Part shown: piece after piece, positions 51,362-59,905 of the stretch
Layout of the letters: the number at the start of each line of letters is the position of its first letter
Position numbering within the stretch: position 1 is the stretch's first letter
Program-made: the position numbers and the translations under genes
Notes under the pieces: generated by a model
What the model saw: only the letters and a program-made list of their open reading frames with translations
Told to the model about the DNA's origin: nothing
Database searches by the model: none
Source of the DNA: Nonomuraea montanisoli
GTDB lineage: Bacteria; Actinomycetota; Actinomycetes; Streptosporangiales; Streptosporangiaceae
Length of the DNA: 64,000 bases
NCBI RefSeq assembly: GCF_013363975.1
Contig: NZ_JABWGN010000006.1
Span: 248,001-312,000 of the forward strand
Reading direction: 5' to 3'

Positions 51362-53632
51362 TCAGACGACGGCCCCGGAGCCGTCCCTGGCCCGCGGCCG
51401 GCGCTTCCCGGCCGGCTCCGGCGGCGGCCGGTCGCCGCGCCGTTCCAGCTCGACCGCCAGCGGCCCCGCCACGAACGCCGAGGACGCCGTCCCGGCCACG
51501 ATGCCGATGACCAGCGCGATCGCGAAGTCCCGCAGCGAGTCGCCGCCGAAGACGGCCAGGGCCACCAGGATGAACAGCGCGCCCATGCCGGTGTTGACCG
51601 TGCGCGGCACGGTCTGCAGGATGGCCCCGTTGACCACCTCGGCGAACGGCCGGTCCCGGTGCGCGCTCCACAGCTCCCGGACCCGGTCGAACACCACCAC
51701 CTTGTCGTTGATCGAGTACCCGATGACGGTGAGCATGGCGGCCAGGAACACCCCGTCCACCGGCTTGCCCAGCCAGGCGAACGCGCCCACGACGGCCGCC
51801 GCGTCCACCACCAGCGCCAGCACGGCGGCGGCCCCGAACGTCCACCGGAACCTGACCGCCAGGTAGACGAGCTGCGCCCCGAGCGCCACGCCGAGGGCGA
51901 CGAACGCGTTGCGGCGCAGCTCCTCGCCCAGGCTCGGCCCGATCAGCTCGTCGCGCTGCTTGGTCACCTCGCCGACGCCGGCGTCCAGGGCCCGCTCCAG
52001 GCCGGCCACCTCGTCCGCGGTGATCTGCCCGGTCCGTACGGTGATCGCCTCGCCGGCGACCTGCACCACGGCCTGCGGATGCCCGGCGCCGCTCACGACC
52101 TGCCGGGCCGCCTCCGCGCCTACCGGCCGGCTCGCGGCGAACTCGACCAGACGTCCCCCGGTGAACTCCACCCCGACGTTCAGCCCGTGCAGGACCAGGC
52201 CCGCGACGGCGGCGGCGGTGAGCGCGCCCGCCAGGCCGAGCCAGAGCCGGCCGCGCGCCATCAGGTCCGGGCCGCGCCTGACGACCCACGTCCTGACCCA
52301 CCCGACGCCGCCCAGACCGGACACCCGCGGGCCCAGCCGTCCGGCGGCGAGGTGGACGAGGACGCGGGTGATGAGCATGGCCGAGACGAGCGAGGCCAGC
52401 ACGCCGATGGCCAGCGTCACGCCGAACCCGCGCACCGGCCCCGACGCCAGCCAGAACAGCAGGCCGGCGGCCAGCAGCGTGGTGATGCCGGAGTCGGCGA
52501 TGGCGCTCCAGGCGTGCCTGAAGCCCCGGTCCAGGGCCGCCCGCAGGCCCCGGCCCGGCCGCCGGCCGTACTCCTCGCGGGCGCGCTCGAAGACCAGGAC
52601 GTTGGCGTCCACGGCCATGCCGATCGCCAGCACGAACCCCGCCAGACCGGGCAGCGTGAGCGTCGCGCCGAGCGCCAGCAGCGCCGCGTACGAGATGAGC
52701 CCGTAGGCGGCCAGCGCCACGGCCGCGAGCAGGCCCACCACGCGGTAGACGACGACGATGAACAGCGTGGTGAGCACCAGCCCGGCCACGCCCGCCTTGG
52801 CGCTGGCCTCGATGGCCTGCTCTCCCAGCGTGGGGCCGACGGTGCGCTGCTCGACCAGCGTCAGCGGCACGGGCAGCGCGCCGCCCTTGATGAGCACGGC
52901 CAGCTCGTCGGCCTCCTCCTGGGTGAACGAGCCGGTGATCTGCGTGGATCCGCCCGGCATGCCGGCCCGGCACGCCACCGACGGGTCCACCTGCGGAGAG
53001 GAGATGATCTCGCGGTCCAGGACGATGGCGACCCGCCGCCTGGGGTCGCCGGGCGCCTCGCAGGCCGCCGCGCCGGTCAGCCGCTGCCAGCCTCCGGCGT
53101 CGCGGAAGTCCACGGTGACGAACCAGCCGGGACCCTGCTGCGGGTCGCTGCGGGCGGCCGCGTCCGCCACGGCGTCGCCGCTGACGGCGGCGGGGCCGAG
53201 CCGCAGCCGCGTCCCGGACTCGTCCGCGAGGACGGTGTCGCCTTGCTCCTGGGGGCCGGCGCCTTGCTCCTGGGGGCCGGCGGCGCCCCGTACGGGATGG
53301 AAGGCGAGCTGGGCGGTTCTGCCGATGACCTCGGCGGCCTGGCGCGGGTCGAGCACGCCGGGCAGTTCCACGATGATCCGCCGCTCGCCGGAGCGCACGA
53401 GCGTGGGATCGACGACCCCGAGCGCGTCGGCCCGGCGCCGGAGCACGTCCAGCGCCCGGTCGGTGGCCTCGGAGTCGGCCTTGGCGGTGGGGGAGTCGCG
53501 GGTCTCGAACACGAGCTGGGTGCCGCCGCGCAGGTCGAGGCCGAGGCGCGGGGACAGGGTGAACGCGAGGATGAATGCGGTGGCGATGACGGCGCACGCG
53601 ACCACCGCGCGCCACACGGGCGCACGTGACAT
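51362..53632 (-). CDS. secDF: SecD-SecF fusion protein-export subunit
   Basis: A 756-residue fusion. The SecD half has LGLDLRGGTQLVFE near 30, the periplasmic P1 domain (VDPTLVRSGERRIIVELPGV) and six helices with GFVLAIGMAVDANVLVFERAREEY. The SecF half, from ~480, has GLNVGVEFTGGRLVEF, TVIGYSINDKVVVFDRVRE and TVNTGMGALFI. SecDF uses the proton gradient to complete protein export. Actinomycetes usually have separate secD and secF beside ruvB/relA, so this is a second, fused copy. ATG at 53632. A small secreted-protein gene lies 40 bp upstream on the same strand. Confidence 0.93.
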   Translation of the reverse strand: MSRAPVWRAVVACAVIATAFILAFTLSPRLGLDLRGGTQLVFETRDSPTAKADSEATDRALDVLRRRADALGVVDPTLVRSGERRIIVELPGVLDPRQAAEVIGRTAQLAFHPVRGAAGPQEQGAGPQEQGDTVLADESGTRLRLGPAAVSGDAVADAAARSDPQQGPGWFVTVDFRDAGGWQRLTGAAACEAPGDPRRRVAIVLDREIISSPQVDPSVACRAGMPGGSTQITGSFTQEEADELAVLIKGGALPVPLTLVEQRTVGPTLGEQAIEASAKAGVAGLVLTTLFIVVVYRVVGLLAAVALAAYGLISYAALLALGATLTLPGLAGFVLAIGMAVDANVLVFERAREEYGRRPGRGLRAALDRGFRHAWSAIADSGITTLLAAGLLFWLASGPVRGFGVTLAIGVLASLVSAMLITRVLVHLAAGRLGPRVSGLGGVGWVRTWVVRRGPDLMARGRLWLGLAGALTAAAVAGLVLHGLNVGVEFTGGRLVEFAASRPVGAEAARQVVSGAGHPQAVVQVAGEAITVRTGQITADEVAGLERALDAGVGEVTKQRDELIGPSLGEELRRNAFVALGVALGAQLVYLAVRFRWTFGAAAVLALVVDAAAVVGAFAWLGKPVDGVFLAAMLTVIGYSINDKVVVFDRVRELWSAHRDRPFAEVVNGAILQTVPRTVNTGMGALFILVALAVFGGDSLRDFAIALVIGIVAGTASSAFVAGPLAVELERRGDRPPPEPAGKRRPRARDGSGAVV
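53241..53282 (-). repeat. 21-bp perfect tandem repeat inside secDF
   Basis: CCTTGCTCCTGGGGGCCGGCG occurs twice without a gap (53241-53261, 53262-53282). It adds an AGPQEQG-type duplication to the P1 domain and keeps the frame. Confidence 0.92.
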
Positions 53633-53672
53633 GGGAGCCTCCACGGGCTTCGTCGACGAACGGGAACGAGCG

Positions 53673-54026
53673 TCAGCGCGTGGAGAGGGGAGGAGCGCGG
53701 GCCGGGGCCGCGCGGCGGTCCGGCCTGGGGGAGGGCGGGCTGAGGGCGCCCGCGACGGCCGCCCGCCGCGAGCCTGTGACGGGGACGGCCGTGCCGGGCA
53801 GCACCGCCGGGCCGCCGGACGCGACCGGCGCCACGGCGAGCGAGTGCCCGCGCGACGCGCGTTCCTCGCGGGAATGTCCCGGGGCCTGGACGACCTGGGT
53901 GAGGACGGCCTCGAGGGCCTGGATAGCCGACGGATGGGACGAGGGCGCGAGGGCGGGGCCGCTCGCCGCGATCGGCGCGAGCAGGTGCAGCAGGAGGACG
54001 AGCGCGGCGGCCAGGCGAGTGCGCAC
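53673..54026 (-). CDS. small secreted protein upstream of secDF
   Basis: A 117-residue exported protein of unknown function. A signal peptide (LAAALVLLLHLLAPIAASGP) is followed by a Ser/Pro/Ala-rich mature part with one helix (SAIQALEAVLTQVVQAPG) and no cysteines. GTG at 54026 has GAGAGGAGGACGC upstream. It is probably co-transcribed with secDF and may be an export-related accessory or substrate; that is inference. Confidence 0.65.
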   Translation of the reverse strand: MRTRLAAALVLLLHLLAPIAASGPALAPSSHPSAIQALEAVLTQVVQAPGHSREERASRGHSLAVAPVASGGPAVLPGTAVPVTGSRRAAVAGALSPPSPRPDRRAAPARAPPLSTR

Positions 54027-54166
54027 GCGTCCTCCTCTCCCTGATCTCGTGCCGGGTCCCGACGTGGGGGTGGGTTCGGGGCCACCGTACCCCGCCGCGG
54101 CCGCCGGGGTGATCTGGCTGGTGAGGGCAGGTGCCTTTCCGCGCGGGCTGGGCTATGGTCGGGCCT

Positions 54167-54535
54167 ATGACGGGACCGTGGAGGACACCACGTGGGTCCG
54201 CCGCGTTCACGGGCGTGGTGGGCCTGGTCCTGTTGTGCCTGCTGATGATCGGCTCGCTCCCCGCCTGGTACGGCGGCGACCCGGGGCATCGCTCCGCCGC
54301 GGCCACGCAGACCTGGGTCCCCGGGGCGGGCGACGGGCAGTTGTCGAGCCTGCCGCCGCAGAACGCGAGCGTCCGCGAGCACCACGTGCTGTGGCTGGCG
54401 CTGCGCGGTGAGCGCGCCGTCGTGGCCGCCCACGTCCCGCTGCTGCCCGCGCCGGGTCTCGGCTCGGCCGCGATCCGCGATCCGCAGCAGGTCGGACACC
54501 GCGCCACGGGTTCACGCAGCCCGCCGCTGATCTAG
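54167..54535 (+). CDS. small membrane-anchored protein, unknown
   Basis: A 122-residue protein with one N-terminal hydrophobic helix (AAFTGVVGLVLLCLLMIGSLPAWY) and a short extracytoplasmic tail with HHVLWLALRGERAVVAAHV. It is divergent from the secDF operon. The ATG at 54167 or 54155 could be used. I recognise no family. Confidence 0.5.
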   Translation: MTGPWRTPRGSAAFTGVVGLVLLCLLMIGSLPAWYGGDPGHRSAAATQTWVPGAGDGQLSSLPPQNASVREHHVLWLALRGERAVVAAHVPLLPAPGLGSAAIRDPQQVGHRATGSRSPPLI

Positions 54536-54685
54536 CCGTCCGCTCTCCGAACTCCTGTACGCGCGCCCGCACGCCCGGGTGTCGCGCGCCCCTGCCCCGC
54601 GCCTGACGGCCGGGCCGGGGGCCGGCATCGCCATCCCGTTTCTCGCCGTGGATGGCCCTTCACGTACGCAAGGAGCGTCGTCGTC

Positions 54686-54976
54686 ATGGCCGACGTCAGA
54701 TCAGTTCACACCCTTCTGCAGCGTTACGACCAGCACCTGGCGCGGCTGGAGGAGCTGCGCGCCCTGCTGCACGACCGGTTCGGCGCCGCCCGGTCGCTGG
54801 GCGACCACGAGCGCGCCGCGGCGGTCGAGGCGGCGCTCGAACGCATGGACCGCGGCGTCTACGGCGTGTGCCGCAGGTGCGGGGCGCTCATCGCGTTCGA
54901 GCAGTTGCGGCGGGCGCCGGAGCGGCAGGCGTGCGACGGCTGCGCCGTCCTGTCCGGCCGCGGGGCGGCCGCGTGA
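54686..54976 (+). CDS. TraR/DksA-type zinc-finger protein (first)
   Basis: A 96-residue protein. A helical, coiled-coil-like N-terminus (~8-60; LLQRYDQHLARLEELRALL ... AAAVEAALERMDRG) leads into a C4 finger CRRC-x17-CDGC, with the DksA-type lead-in G-V-Y-G-V-C. DksA-family proteins enter the RNA polymerase secondary channel; short TraR-like forms act without ppGpp. ATG at 54686 with AAGGAGCG upstream. Its stop overlaps the MreB-like start (GTGA), so the two are coupled. Confidence 0.88.
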   Translation: MADVRSVHTLLQRYDQHLARLEELRALLHDRFGAARSLGDHERAAAVEAALERMDRGVYGVCRRCGALIAFEQLRRAPERQACDGCAVLSGRGAAA

Positions 54977-56007
54977 ACGCCTCGGCACGGCGGGCGTTCA
55001 TGGCACTCGACCTGGGCACGGCGCGGACGCGGTCGCTGTCGGCGGGCGGGTTCGCGATCGCCGACCGGCCCTCGGCCGTGCCCGCCCACCCGCGCCGGCC
55101 GCCCGCGCCCTCTGACCGGGACCGGACACCCACGCCCGGTGACCGGGGCCGGACACCCACGCCCGGTGACCGGGGCCGGACACCCACGCCCGGTGACCGG
55201 GGCCGGACACCCACGCCCGGTGACCGAGGCGGGATGCCCGCGCCCGGTGACCGAGACCGGACGCCCGCGCCCGGTGACCGAGACCGGACGCCCGCGCCCG
55301 GTGAGTGGGGCCGGACGCCCGCGCCCGGCGATCTGGGTCGTCCGAGCACGGCCGGGTCCGGGTCCGGGCTGGTGCGGCCCCTGCGGCACGGCATGGTCGC
55401 CGACCCGGGCGCCTGCCACCGGCTGGTCCGGCTCGTGCTGCACGACGCCCGGCTGAGCGGCGCGTGGCCGCTGGACCGGGTGCTGGCGGGCATGCCGGTG
55501 GCCGCCACGGCGAGCGACCGCGCCGCGGTGCGCACCGCGGTGAGCGAGGCGGCCGGGTGCGCGGTGACCCTCGTCGAGGAGCCTCTCGCGGCGGCCGTCG
55601 GCGCCGGGCTGGACGTCACCGACCCCAGGCCGGCGCTGCTGCTCGACGTGGGGGCGGGCATCGTCGAGGCGGTCGTCATCCGCGACGGCGTCGTCACCGA
55701 CGCGCTGGCCCTCCAGTTGAGCGCCACGACGGGCACGGGCCTGCCGGCGTACGCCCTCGACGGGGTCGTGGAGATGACCGCCCGCCTGCTGCGCCGCCTG
55801 CCCGCTCGGCTCCGTCCGGCCGCGCGTGACGGGGGCCTGCTCCTGACCGGCGGCGGAGCCACGCAGCCGCGGCTGGCGCACCGGCTGCGGGAGACGCTGC
55901 GGCTGCCGGTCGAGGCCGCGCCCGAGCCGGCCCACGCCACCGTACGCGGCCTGACCCGTCTGTGCCTGCAACCGGCCCTGGCCGGCGGCCTCGCCGCCGG
56001 CCGCTGA
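54973..56007 (+). CDS. MreB-like actin-fold ATPase with minisatellite insertion
   Basis: A 344-residue actin-fold protein. It has a phosphate-1 loop FMALDLGTARTRS and RPLRHGMVAD (compare the MreB segment RPLKDGVIAD), then VEEPLAAAVGAGLDV, phosphate-2 LLLDVGAGIVEAVVI and the adenosine motif LLLTGGGA. Residues ~48-119 are nine DRGRTPTPG-like repeats where MreB has its A-x-x-M-x-GRTPG-x-I segment. The region between phosphate 2 and the adenosine motif is much shorter than in MreB (most of subdomain IIB is missing). It is most likely an MreB-derived paralogue that no longer forms normal filaments. GTG at 54973 is coupled to the upstream TraR/DksA-type gene; another follows downstream. Confidence 0.85.
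   Translation: MNASARRAFMALDLGTARTRSLSAGGFAIADRPSAVPAHPRRPPAPSDRDRTPTPGDRGRTPTPGDRGRTPTPGDRGRTPTPGDRGGMPAPGDRDRTPAPGDRDRTPAPGEWGRTPAPGDLGRPSTAGSGSGLVRPLRHGMVADPGACHRLVRLVLHDARLSGAWPLDRVLAGMPVAATASDRAAVRTAVSEAAGCAVTLVEEPLAAAVGAGLDVTDPRPALLLDVGAGIVEAVVIRDGVVTDALALQLSATTGTGLPAYALDGVVEMTARLLRRLPARLRPAARDGGLLLTGGGATQPRLAHRLRETLRLPVEAAPEPAHATVRGLTRLCLQPALAGGLAAGR
55114..55329 (+). repeat. 27-bp minisatellite (8 units) inside the MreB-like gene
   Basis: Eight units of 27 bp, built on GACCGGGGCCGGACACCCAC, followed by a degenerate ninth (55330-55356). Each encodes nine residues (DRGRTPTPG or close variants). Units 2-4 are nearly identical. Confidence 0.95.
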
Positions 56008-56094
56008 GCGGCCCCGCACCGGAGCCGCCCGCCCGAACCGGCCGGCCGCCGAGCCGCCCGGCCTTCGACGACTTCCCGAAAGGACCATTTCACC

Positions 56095-56439
56095 ATGACC
56101 ACCGGAACCAGCGGACAGACCCACCTGAGCAGCGTGCAGATCGACGTCCTGCGCCAGGAGCTGCAGGAGCAGCTCGCCCGGCGGCGCGGCCACCTGGCCG
56201 GGCTGCAGGAGGCGGCGAGCGAGGGCACCGGGGCCGACGAGACCTGGCAGGAGCTGTCGGTCTCCATCGTCACCGCCGACCGCGCCGTCGGCGAGCTCAC
56301 CCAGGCGCTCGACCGGCTGGCGGAGGGCGGCTACGGCCGCTGCGCCGAGTGCGAGGCGGCGATCCCGTTCGAACGGCTGAAGATCCGCCCGCTGGCCCGC
56401 TACTGCATCGCCTGCCAGCGCCGCCACGAGGCCGCCTGA
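56095..56439 (+). CDS. TraR/DksA-type zinc-finger protein (second)
   Basis: A 114-residue protein. Coiled-coil-like N-terminus (VLRQELQEQLARRRGHLAGLQ ... AVGELTQALDRLAEG), then the finger GYGRCAEC-x17-CIACQ with FERLKIRPLARYC, a full DksA-type C4 site. It is longer and closer to canonical short DksA than the first copy. ATG at 56095 with CGAAAGGACC upstream. It lies 87 bp after the MreB-like gene, same strand. Confidence 0.9.
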   Translation: MTTGTSGQTHLSSVQIDVLRQELQEQLARRRGHLAGLQEAASEGTGADETWQELSVSIVTADRAVGELTQALDRLAEGGYGRCAECEAAIPFERLKIRPLARYCIACQRRHEAA

Positions 56440-56994
56440 CAGGCCTGGCCGCCTGAACTGTCAGACCTGCCTGACCGGCCTGAATCTGACCCGGCCTGAC
56501 TGTCTGACCGGCAGGCCGTCGACCGAGGCGGGCGCGCGGCCGCTGCCCGCCTCGGCGCTCCCGGCTCCTCCCGGCCAAGAGAGCTTCGAGCGCGCGGCCG
56601 ACGCGCGGTCGTGTGCCGGCTGACGAGAAGCGGGGTCACAGCCGGCGGACAGGAACGGCATGACCTGCGGCAGCACCTCGGCCGACCGGTCCCGGACGTC
56701 CTGTGGTCGGCCTCCAGCAGGGGACGAGCCGGGCGACGGGTCGCACCGCTCCACGCGGCTGGAGCGGGCCGTCGAGGGGACCGGCCGGCCGCATGGCGCT
56801 CGGTCATGTCAGGTGTACTGCCTCGCTACGACCGGCCTGAAGGGGCGGTGGTCGCCGACGAGTGGTCTGCGCGTACCTGGCGTGGCTGCGCGAGGCGGGG
56901 CGGGCGTTCAACACCGGCAGGTCGGCCGCGTCGAGCCGGTGCTCGCAAAAAGACGTCGACCGGCTGACCCCGGCAACGGTAGCGTCCTGGGGCG
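56440..56994. other. intergenic region, no intact gene
   Basis: 555 bp without a supportable gene. The first 80 bp are rich in repeated CCTGA/CTGAC. Near 56862 a plus-strand frame (VCAYLAWLREAG) vaguely recalls the arm domain of a tyrosine recombinase but stops making sense after ~20 residues. Confidence 0.4.
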
Positions 56995-57855
56995 ATGTGG
57001 AGCGACGTACGACCGCCGACGACGACTCAGGTCCGCGACGCCTTCGGTGTCGAGGTGGGCGAGCTGCGGCCGCATCCGGGCGGCTTCGAAGCGGATGCGT
57101 TCACCGACGGGCGCTGGTTCATGAAACTTTGGCGTCAGCGGCCCGACAGCGACGCCGGTCTGGCGCTGACCGCTGAGCTGGCGGCTCGGGGCATCCCCGT
57201 TCCCGCGGCGGAGCGAGCACTTGACGGCTCATACACCTCCGAGCACCACGGGCGGCGCTATGCGCTGTTCCCGTTCGTCGACGGCCGCCAGGGGACGTGG
57301 AACGACGCCGACGCGATCGCGCGGGCGATGCGCGCCGTGCACGAGATCACCGACCTCGTCCTGCCCCGCACCGATATGGACGAGTGGTGCATCGAGGTGC
57401 TGCGCGACCGGCACGACCACCCTTGGATCGTCGACCGCCGGGACGAGGTCATGGCCGGCGTCGACCGGCTCGAAGCGGTGATCGAACGGGCACGCGCGAT
57501 CGACATGCCCCATGTCGTGTGCCACCATGACCTGTTCCCTCACAACGTCCTCGTTGACCGCGACGGCCGCATCGCGACGCTGCTCGACTGGGGCCGCGCG
57601 ATGCCGGCGCCGCGCGAGCACGATGTGTTCGCTGCCTTGTGCGGGCCGGACCCTGTGCGCTTCCTGCGTGCCTACGGCGCGGAGGGACTCGACCTCACCC
57701 ACCTCGAGTACGCCCGGCTCGCCCGCTCGCTGCGTGACCTTGCAGTTCGCGTCTTCAACGAGGTCGATCTGGAGGGCGTCAACACCTGGGGTTTCGACGG
57801 GTTGCGCCGAGTGGACGCCGATCTCGCGCTCTCCCGACCTTTTTGCGATCGCTGA
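56995..57855 (+). CDS. APH-fold phosphotransferase
   Basis: A 286-residue kinase-like protein. It has the Lys-containing FMKLWRQRPD near 42, catalytic HHDLFPHNVLVD (~180-190) and the metal-binding LLDWGRAMPAPREHD. The family includes aminoglycoside, choline and homoserine kinases; this one is not specific enough to name. ATG at 56995. Drug resistance is possible but not shown. Confidence 0.85.
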   Translation: MWSDVRPPTTTQVRDAFGVEVGELRPHPGGFEADAFTDGRWFMKLWRQRPDSDAGLALTAELAARGIPVPAAERALDGSYTSEHHGRRYALFPFVDGRQGTWNDADAIARAMRAVHEITDLVLPRTDMDEWCIEVLRDRHDHPWIVDRRDEVMAGVDRLEAVIERARAIDMPHVVCHHDLFPHNVLVDRDGRIATLLDWGRAMPAPREHDVFAALCGPDPVRFLRAYGAEGLDLTHLEYARLARSLRDLAVRVFNEVDLEGVNTWGFDGLRRVDADLALSRPFCDR

Positions 57856-58114
57856 GGTCACCCGATGCGTCGGCTCATTCCGCTGGCGGGTGTCCGGGTT
57901 CGTCGTGCTCGGCACAGCGATGGCATCGACTCGAACGTCTCCCCTTTGGGGTGAGCCGGTTCGGGCGCAGGCCGGATCCGGGTGCCGCCTTCGGCCGGCA
58001 ACCGCGTACGACAGCGCCACCGCACGCCCTGAGGGGGACGCGCCGGCATCCGCCTGGCGTACATGTCCGGATATGTCCGGCCTGGTGTGGGGGAGCATCC
58101 GTACGGTCGGTCCC

Positions 58115-59002
58115 ATGACAGGACACGACACCCCGGAAGAGCACGTCGATCGTGACCGGCAGGCGCGGCTGGCGGCGGAGTTCGCCCGCCTGCACCGGCG
58201 CGGCGACCCCCTGCTGCTGCCCAACGCCTGGGACGTCGCCTCGGCGGCCCTGATCGCGCGCGCCGGAGCCCGGGCCGTCGCCACGACGAGCGCGGGCGTC
58301 GCCTGGTCGCTGGGCGTGCCCGACGCCGCCGACCTGGGCGCCGCCCGCGCCGCCGCGGTCGTGCGCGGCATCGCCGGGGCCGTCTCCGTGCCGGTCTCGG
58401 CGGACGTGGAGGCCGGATACGGGCCCGGCCCCGAGGACGTGGCCACGACCGTGGCCGCCGCCGTGCGGGCCGGCGCGGTGGGCGTGAACCTGGAGGACCG
58501 TTCCGGCCGCGCGGACGTCCCGCTGTTCGCGCCGGCCGAGCAGGCCGGACGGCTGGCCGCGGCCCGCGCGGCGGCCGACCGGGTGGGCGTCCGCGCGTGG
58601 ATCAACGCGCGCACCGACGTCTTCCTGACCGGGGCGGCGCCCCGCGAAGGGGTGCCGGAGGCCCTGCGGCGCGCGGCCGTCTACGCCGAGGCGGGGGCGG
58701 ACAGTCTGTTCGTGCCGGGGCTGACGGACCTGGCGGCGATCGCCGAGCTGGCGGCGGGACCGCTGCCGGTCACGGTGATGGTGTGGGCGGGCGCCCCGGC
58801 GGTGGCCGAGCTGGCCGCGGCCGGAGCCGTGCGGGTGAGCCTGGGCGCGGCCATCGCCCAGGCCGCCTACGCGCTGGCCGCCCGGGCCGCCGCCGAGATG
58901 CTGACGGCCGGCACGTACGACACCACCGCCGAGGACGCCGAGGCCCGCGGCCTGAACGACCTCCTGGCCGCCCGCCCTGACCGTGCGCAGGTCCGCCCCT
59001 GA
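58115..59002 (+). CDS. isocitrate lyase / PEP mutase family protein
   Basis: A 295-residue TIM-barrel enzyme. It has LLLPNAWDVASAALIARAG, VATTSAGVAWSLG, the metal/substrate segment PVSADVEAGYGPGPEDV, GVNLEDRSG and INARTDVFL. It matches the oxaloacetate-decarboxylase/PEP-mutase-like branch rather than true isocitrate lyase (no KKCGH). It cleaves or makes a C-C (or C-P) bond next to a carboxylate. ATG at 58115. The last codons run into a 22-bp tandem repeat. Confidence 0.9.
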   Translation: MTGHDTPEEHVDRDRQARLAAEFARLHRRGDPLLLPNAWDVASAALIARAGARAVATTSAGVAWSLGVPDAADLGAARAAAVVRGIAGAVSVPVSADVEAGYGPGPEDVATTVAAAVRAGAVGVNLEDRSGRADVPLFAPAEQAGRLAAARAAADRVGVRAWINARTDVFLTGAAPREGVPEALRRAAVYAEAGADSLFVPGLTDLAAIAELAAGPLPVTVMVWAGAPAVAELAAAGAVRVSLGAAIAQAAYALAARAAAEMLTAGTYDTTAEDAEARGLNDLLAARPDRAQVRP

Positions 59003-59076
59003 CCGCGAGCAGGCCCGCCCGTGATCGTGGGCGGGTTCGCCCCTGGCCGTGCGCAGGCCCGCCCGTGATCGTGCGG
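58979..59076. repeat. 22-bp degenerate tandem repeat at gene ends
   Basis: Units at 58979-59000, 59001-59022, 59023-59044 and 59045-59066, plus a partial fifth. They are built on GACCGTGCGCAGG-CCCGCCC(C/G)T. The first unit contains the last codons and stop of the PEP-mutase-like gene. Confidence 0.85.
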
Positions 59077-59081
59077 CGGTG

Positions 59082-59894
59082 TCAGGCGTGCATGCGGCCC
59101 GCCAGGAAGTCCAGCGCCACCGGGGTGGCGTAGTCCTGGAACTCCTCGAAATAGGCGTGCCGGGCGCCCGCGACGAGGATCATCCGCGCGCCCGGGATGC
59201 GCTCGGCGAGCAGCGGCGCGTTGTCGGCCGGGGTCATCAGGTCGTCGGTGCCGTGCAGCACGAGGGTCGGCGCGGTGATGCCGGGCAGCACGTCCCAGGC
59301 GTCGTGGCCGTTGCTGGCCGCCAGGTGCCGCCGCCGGGCGTGCGCGGGCATGCCGGGGTCTCCGGCCGTGTTGTACGGCCCCGGACGGGCGGCCAGCCAG
59401 CGCGGCGTGTACATCAGCTCGGCCAGGGCACGTTCGGCCGCGTCCCGGTCCGGCTGGGCGAGCGCCCTGCGCACGCTGTTGTCGCGCTCGACGCCGTGCC
59501 GGCCGCCCGGCGAGGTGCAGCCGAGCACGAGCGAGCCGACCCGGCCGGGATGGTCGGCGGCCAGCCACTGGGCGACCCGCCCGCCCATGGACGTGCCGTA
59601 GACGTGGGCCCGCTCGACGCCGAGCTCGTCGAGGACGGCGACCACGTCGGCGGCGAGCGCCCGGGTGGTGTACGGCTCGTCGGGCTTGCCGCTGGCGCCG
59701 GTGCCGCGCCAGTCGAGGGTGATCGTGCGGTGGGCGTCCTCGAAGCCGGCGCGGACGCCGTCCCACCAGTGGTGGCTGTTGGCCTGCCCGGACAGCAGCA
59801 CGAGGGGTTCGCCCCGGCCGCCGGCCTGGTAGGCCAGGCGGACGCCGTCGGGGGCGACGGCCGTACCGGTGACGATGCCGGCGAGTGGGGACAT
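59082..59894 (-). CDS. alpha/beta fold hydrolase
   Basis: A 270-residue hydrolase. It has LVLLSGQANSHHWWDG, LDWRGTGASGKP, the nucleophile elbow VYGTSMGGRVAQ (Ser), Asp in LHGTDDLMTP and the late His in AGARHAYFEE. It resembles 3-oxoadipate enol-lactonase-like enzymes. It lies 11 bp after the MFS gene in a two-gene operon divergent from LysR. The substrate is unknown and may be carried by the transporter. Confidence 0.9.
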   Translation of the reverse strand: MSPLAGIVTGTAVAPDGVRLAYQAGGRGEPLVLLSGQANSHHWWDGVRAGFEDAHRTITLDWRGTGASGKPDEPYTTRALAADVVAVLDELGVERAHVYGTSMGGRVAQWLAADHPGRVGSLVLGCTSPGGRHGVERDNSVRRALAQPDRDAAERALAELMYTPRWLAARPGPYNTAGDPGMPAHARRRHLAASNGHDAWDVLPGITAPTLVLHGTDDLMTPADNAPLLAERIPGARMILVAGARHAYFEEFQDYATPVALDFLAGRMHA

Positions 59895-59905
59895 GATCGC
59901 GTACC

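Noticed and set aside
55114..55329. Possible CRISPR array (regular 27-bp repeats)
   Set aside because: Units are directly adjacent with no unique spacers, and they keep an open reading frame inside an actin-fold gene.
56862..56990. A tyrosine-recombinase-like N-terminal fragment
   Set aside because: Only about 12 residues resemble the arm/core-binding region. There is no catalytic domain and no attachment-site pair.
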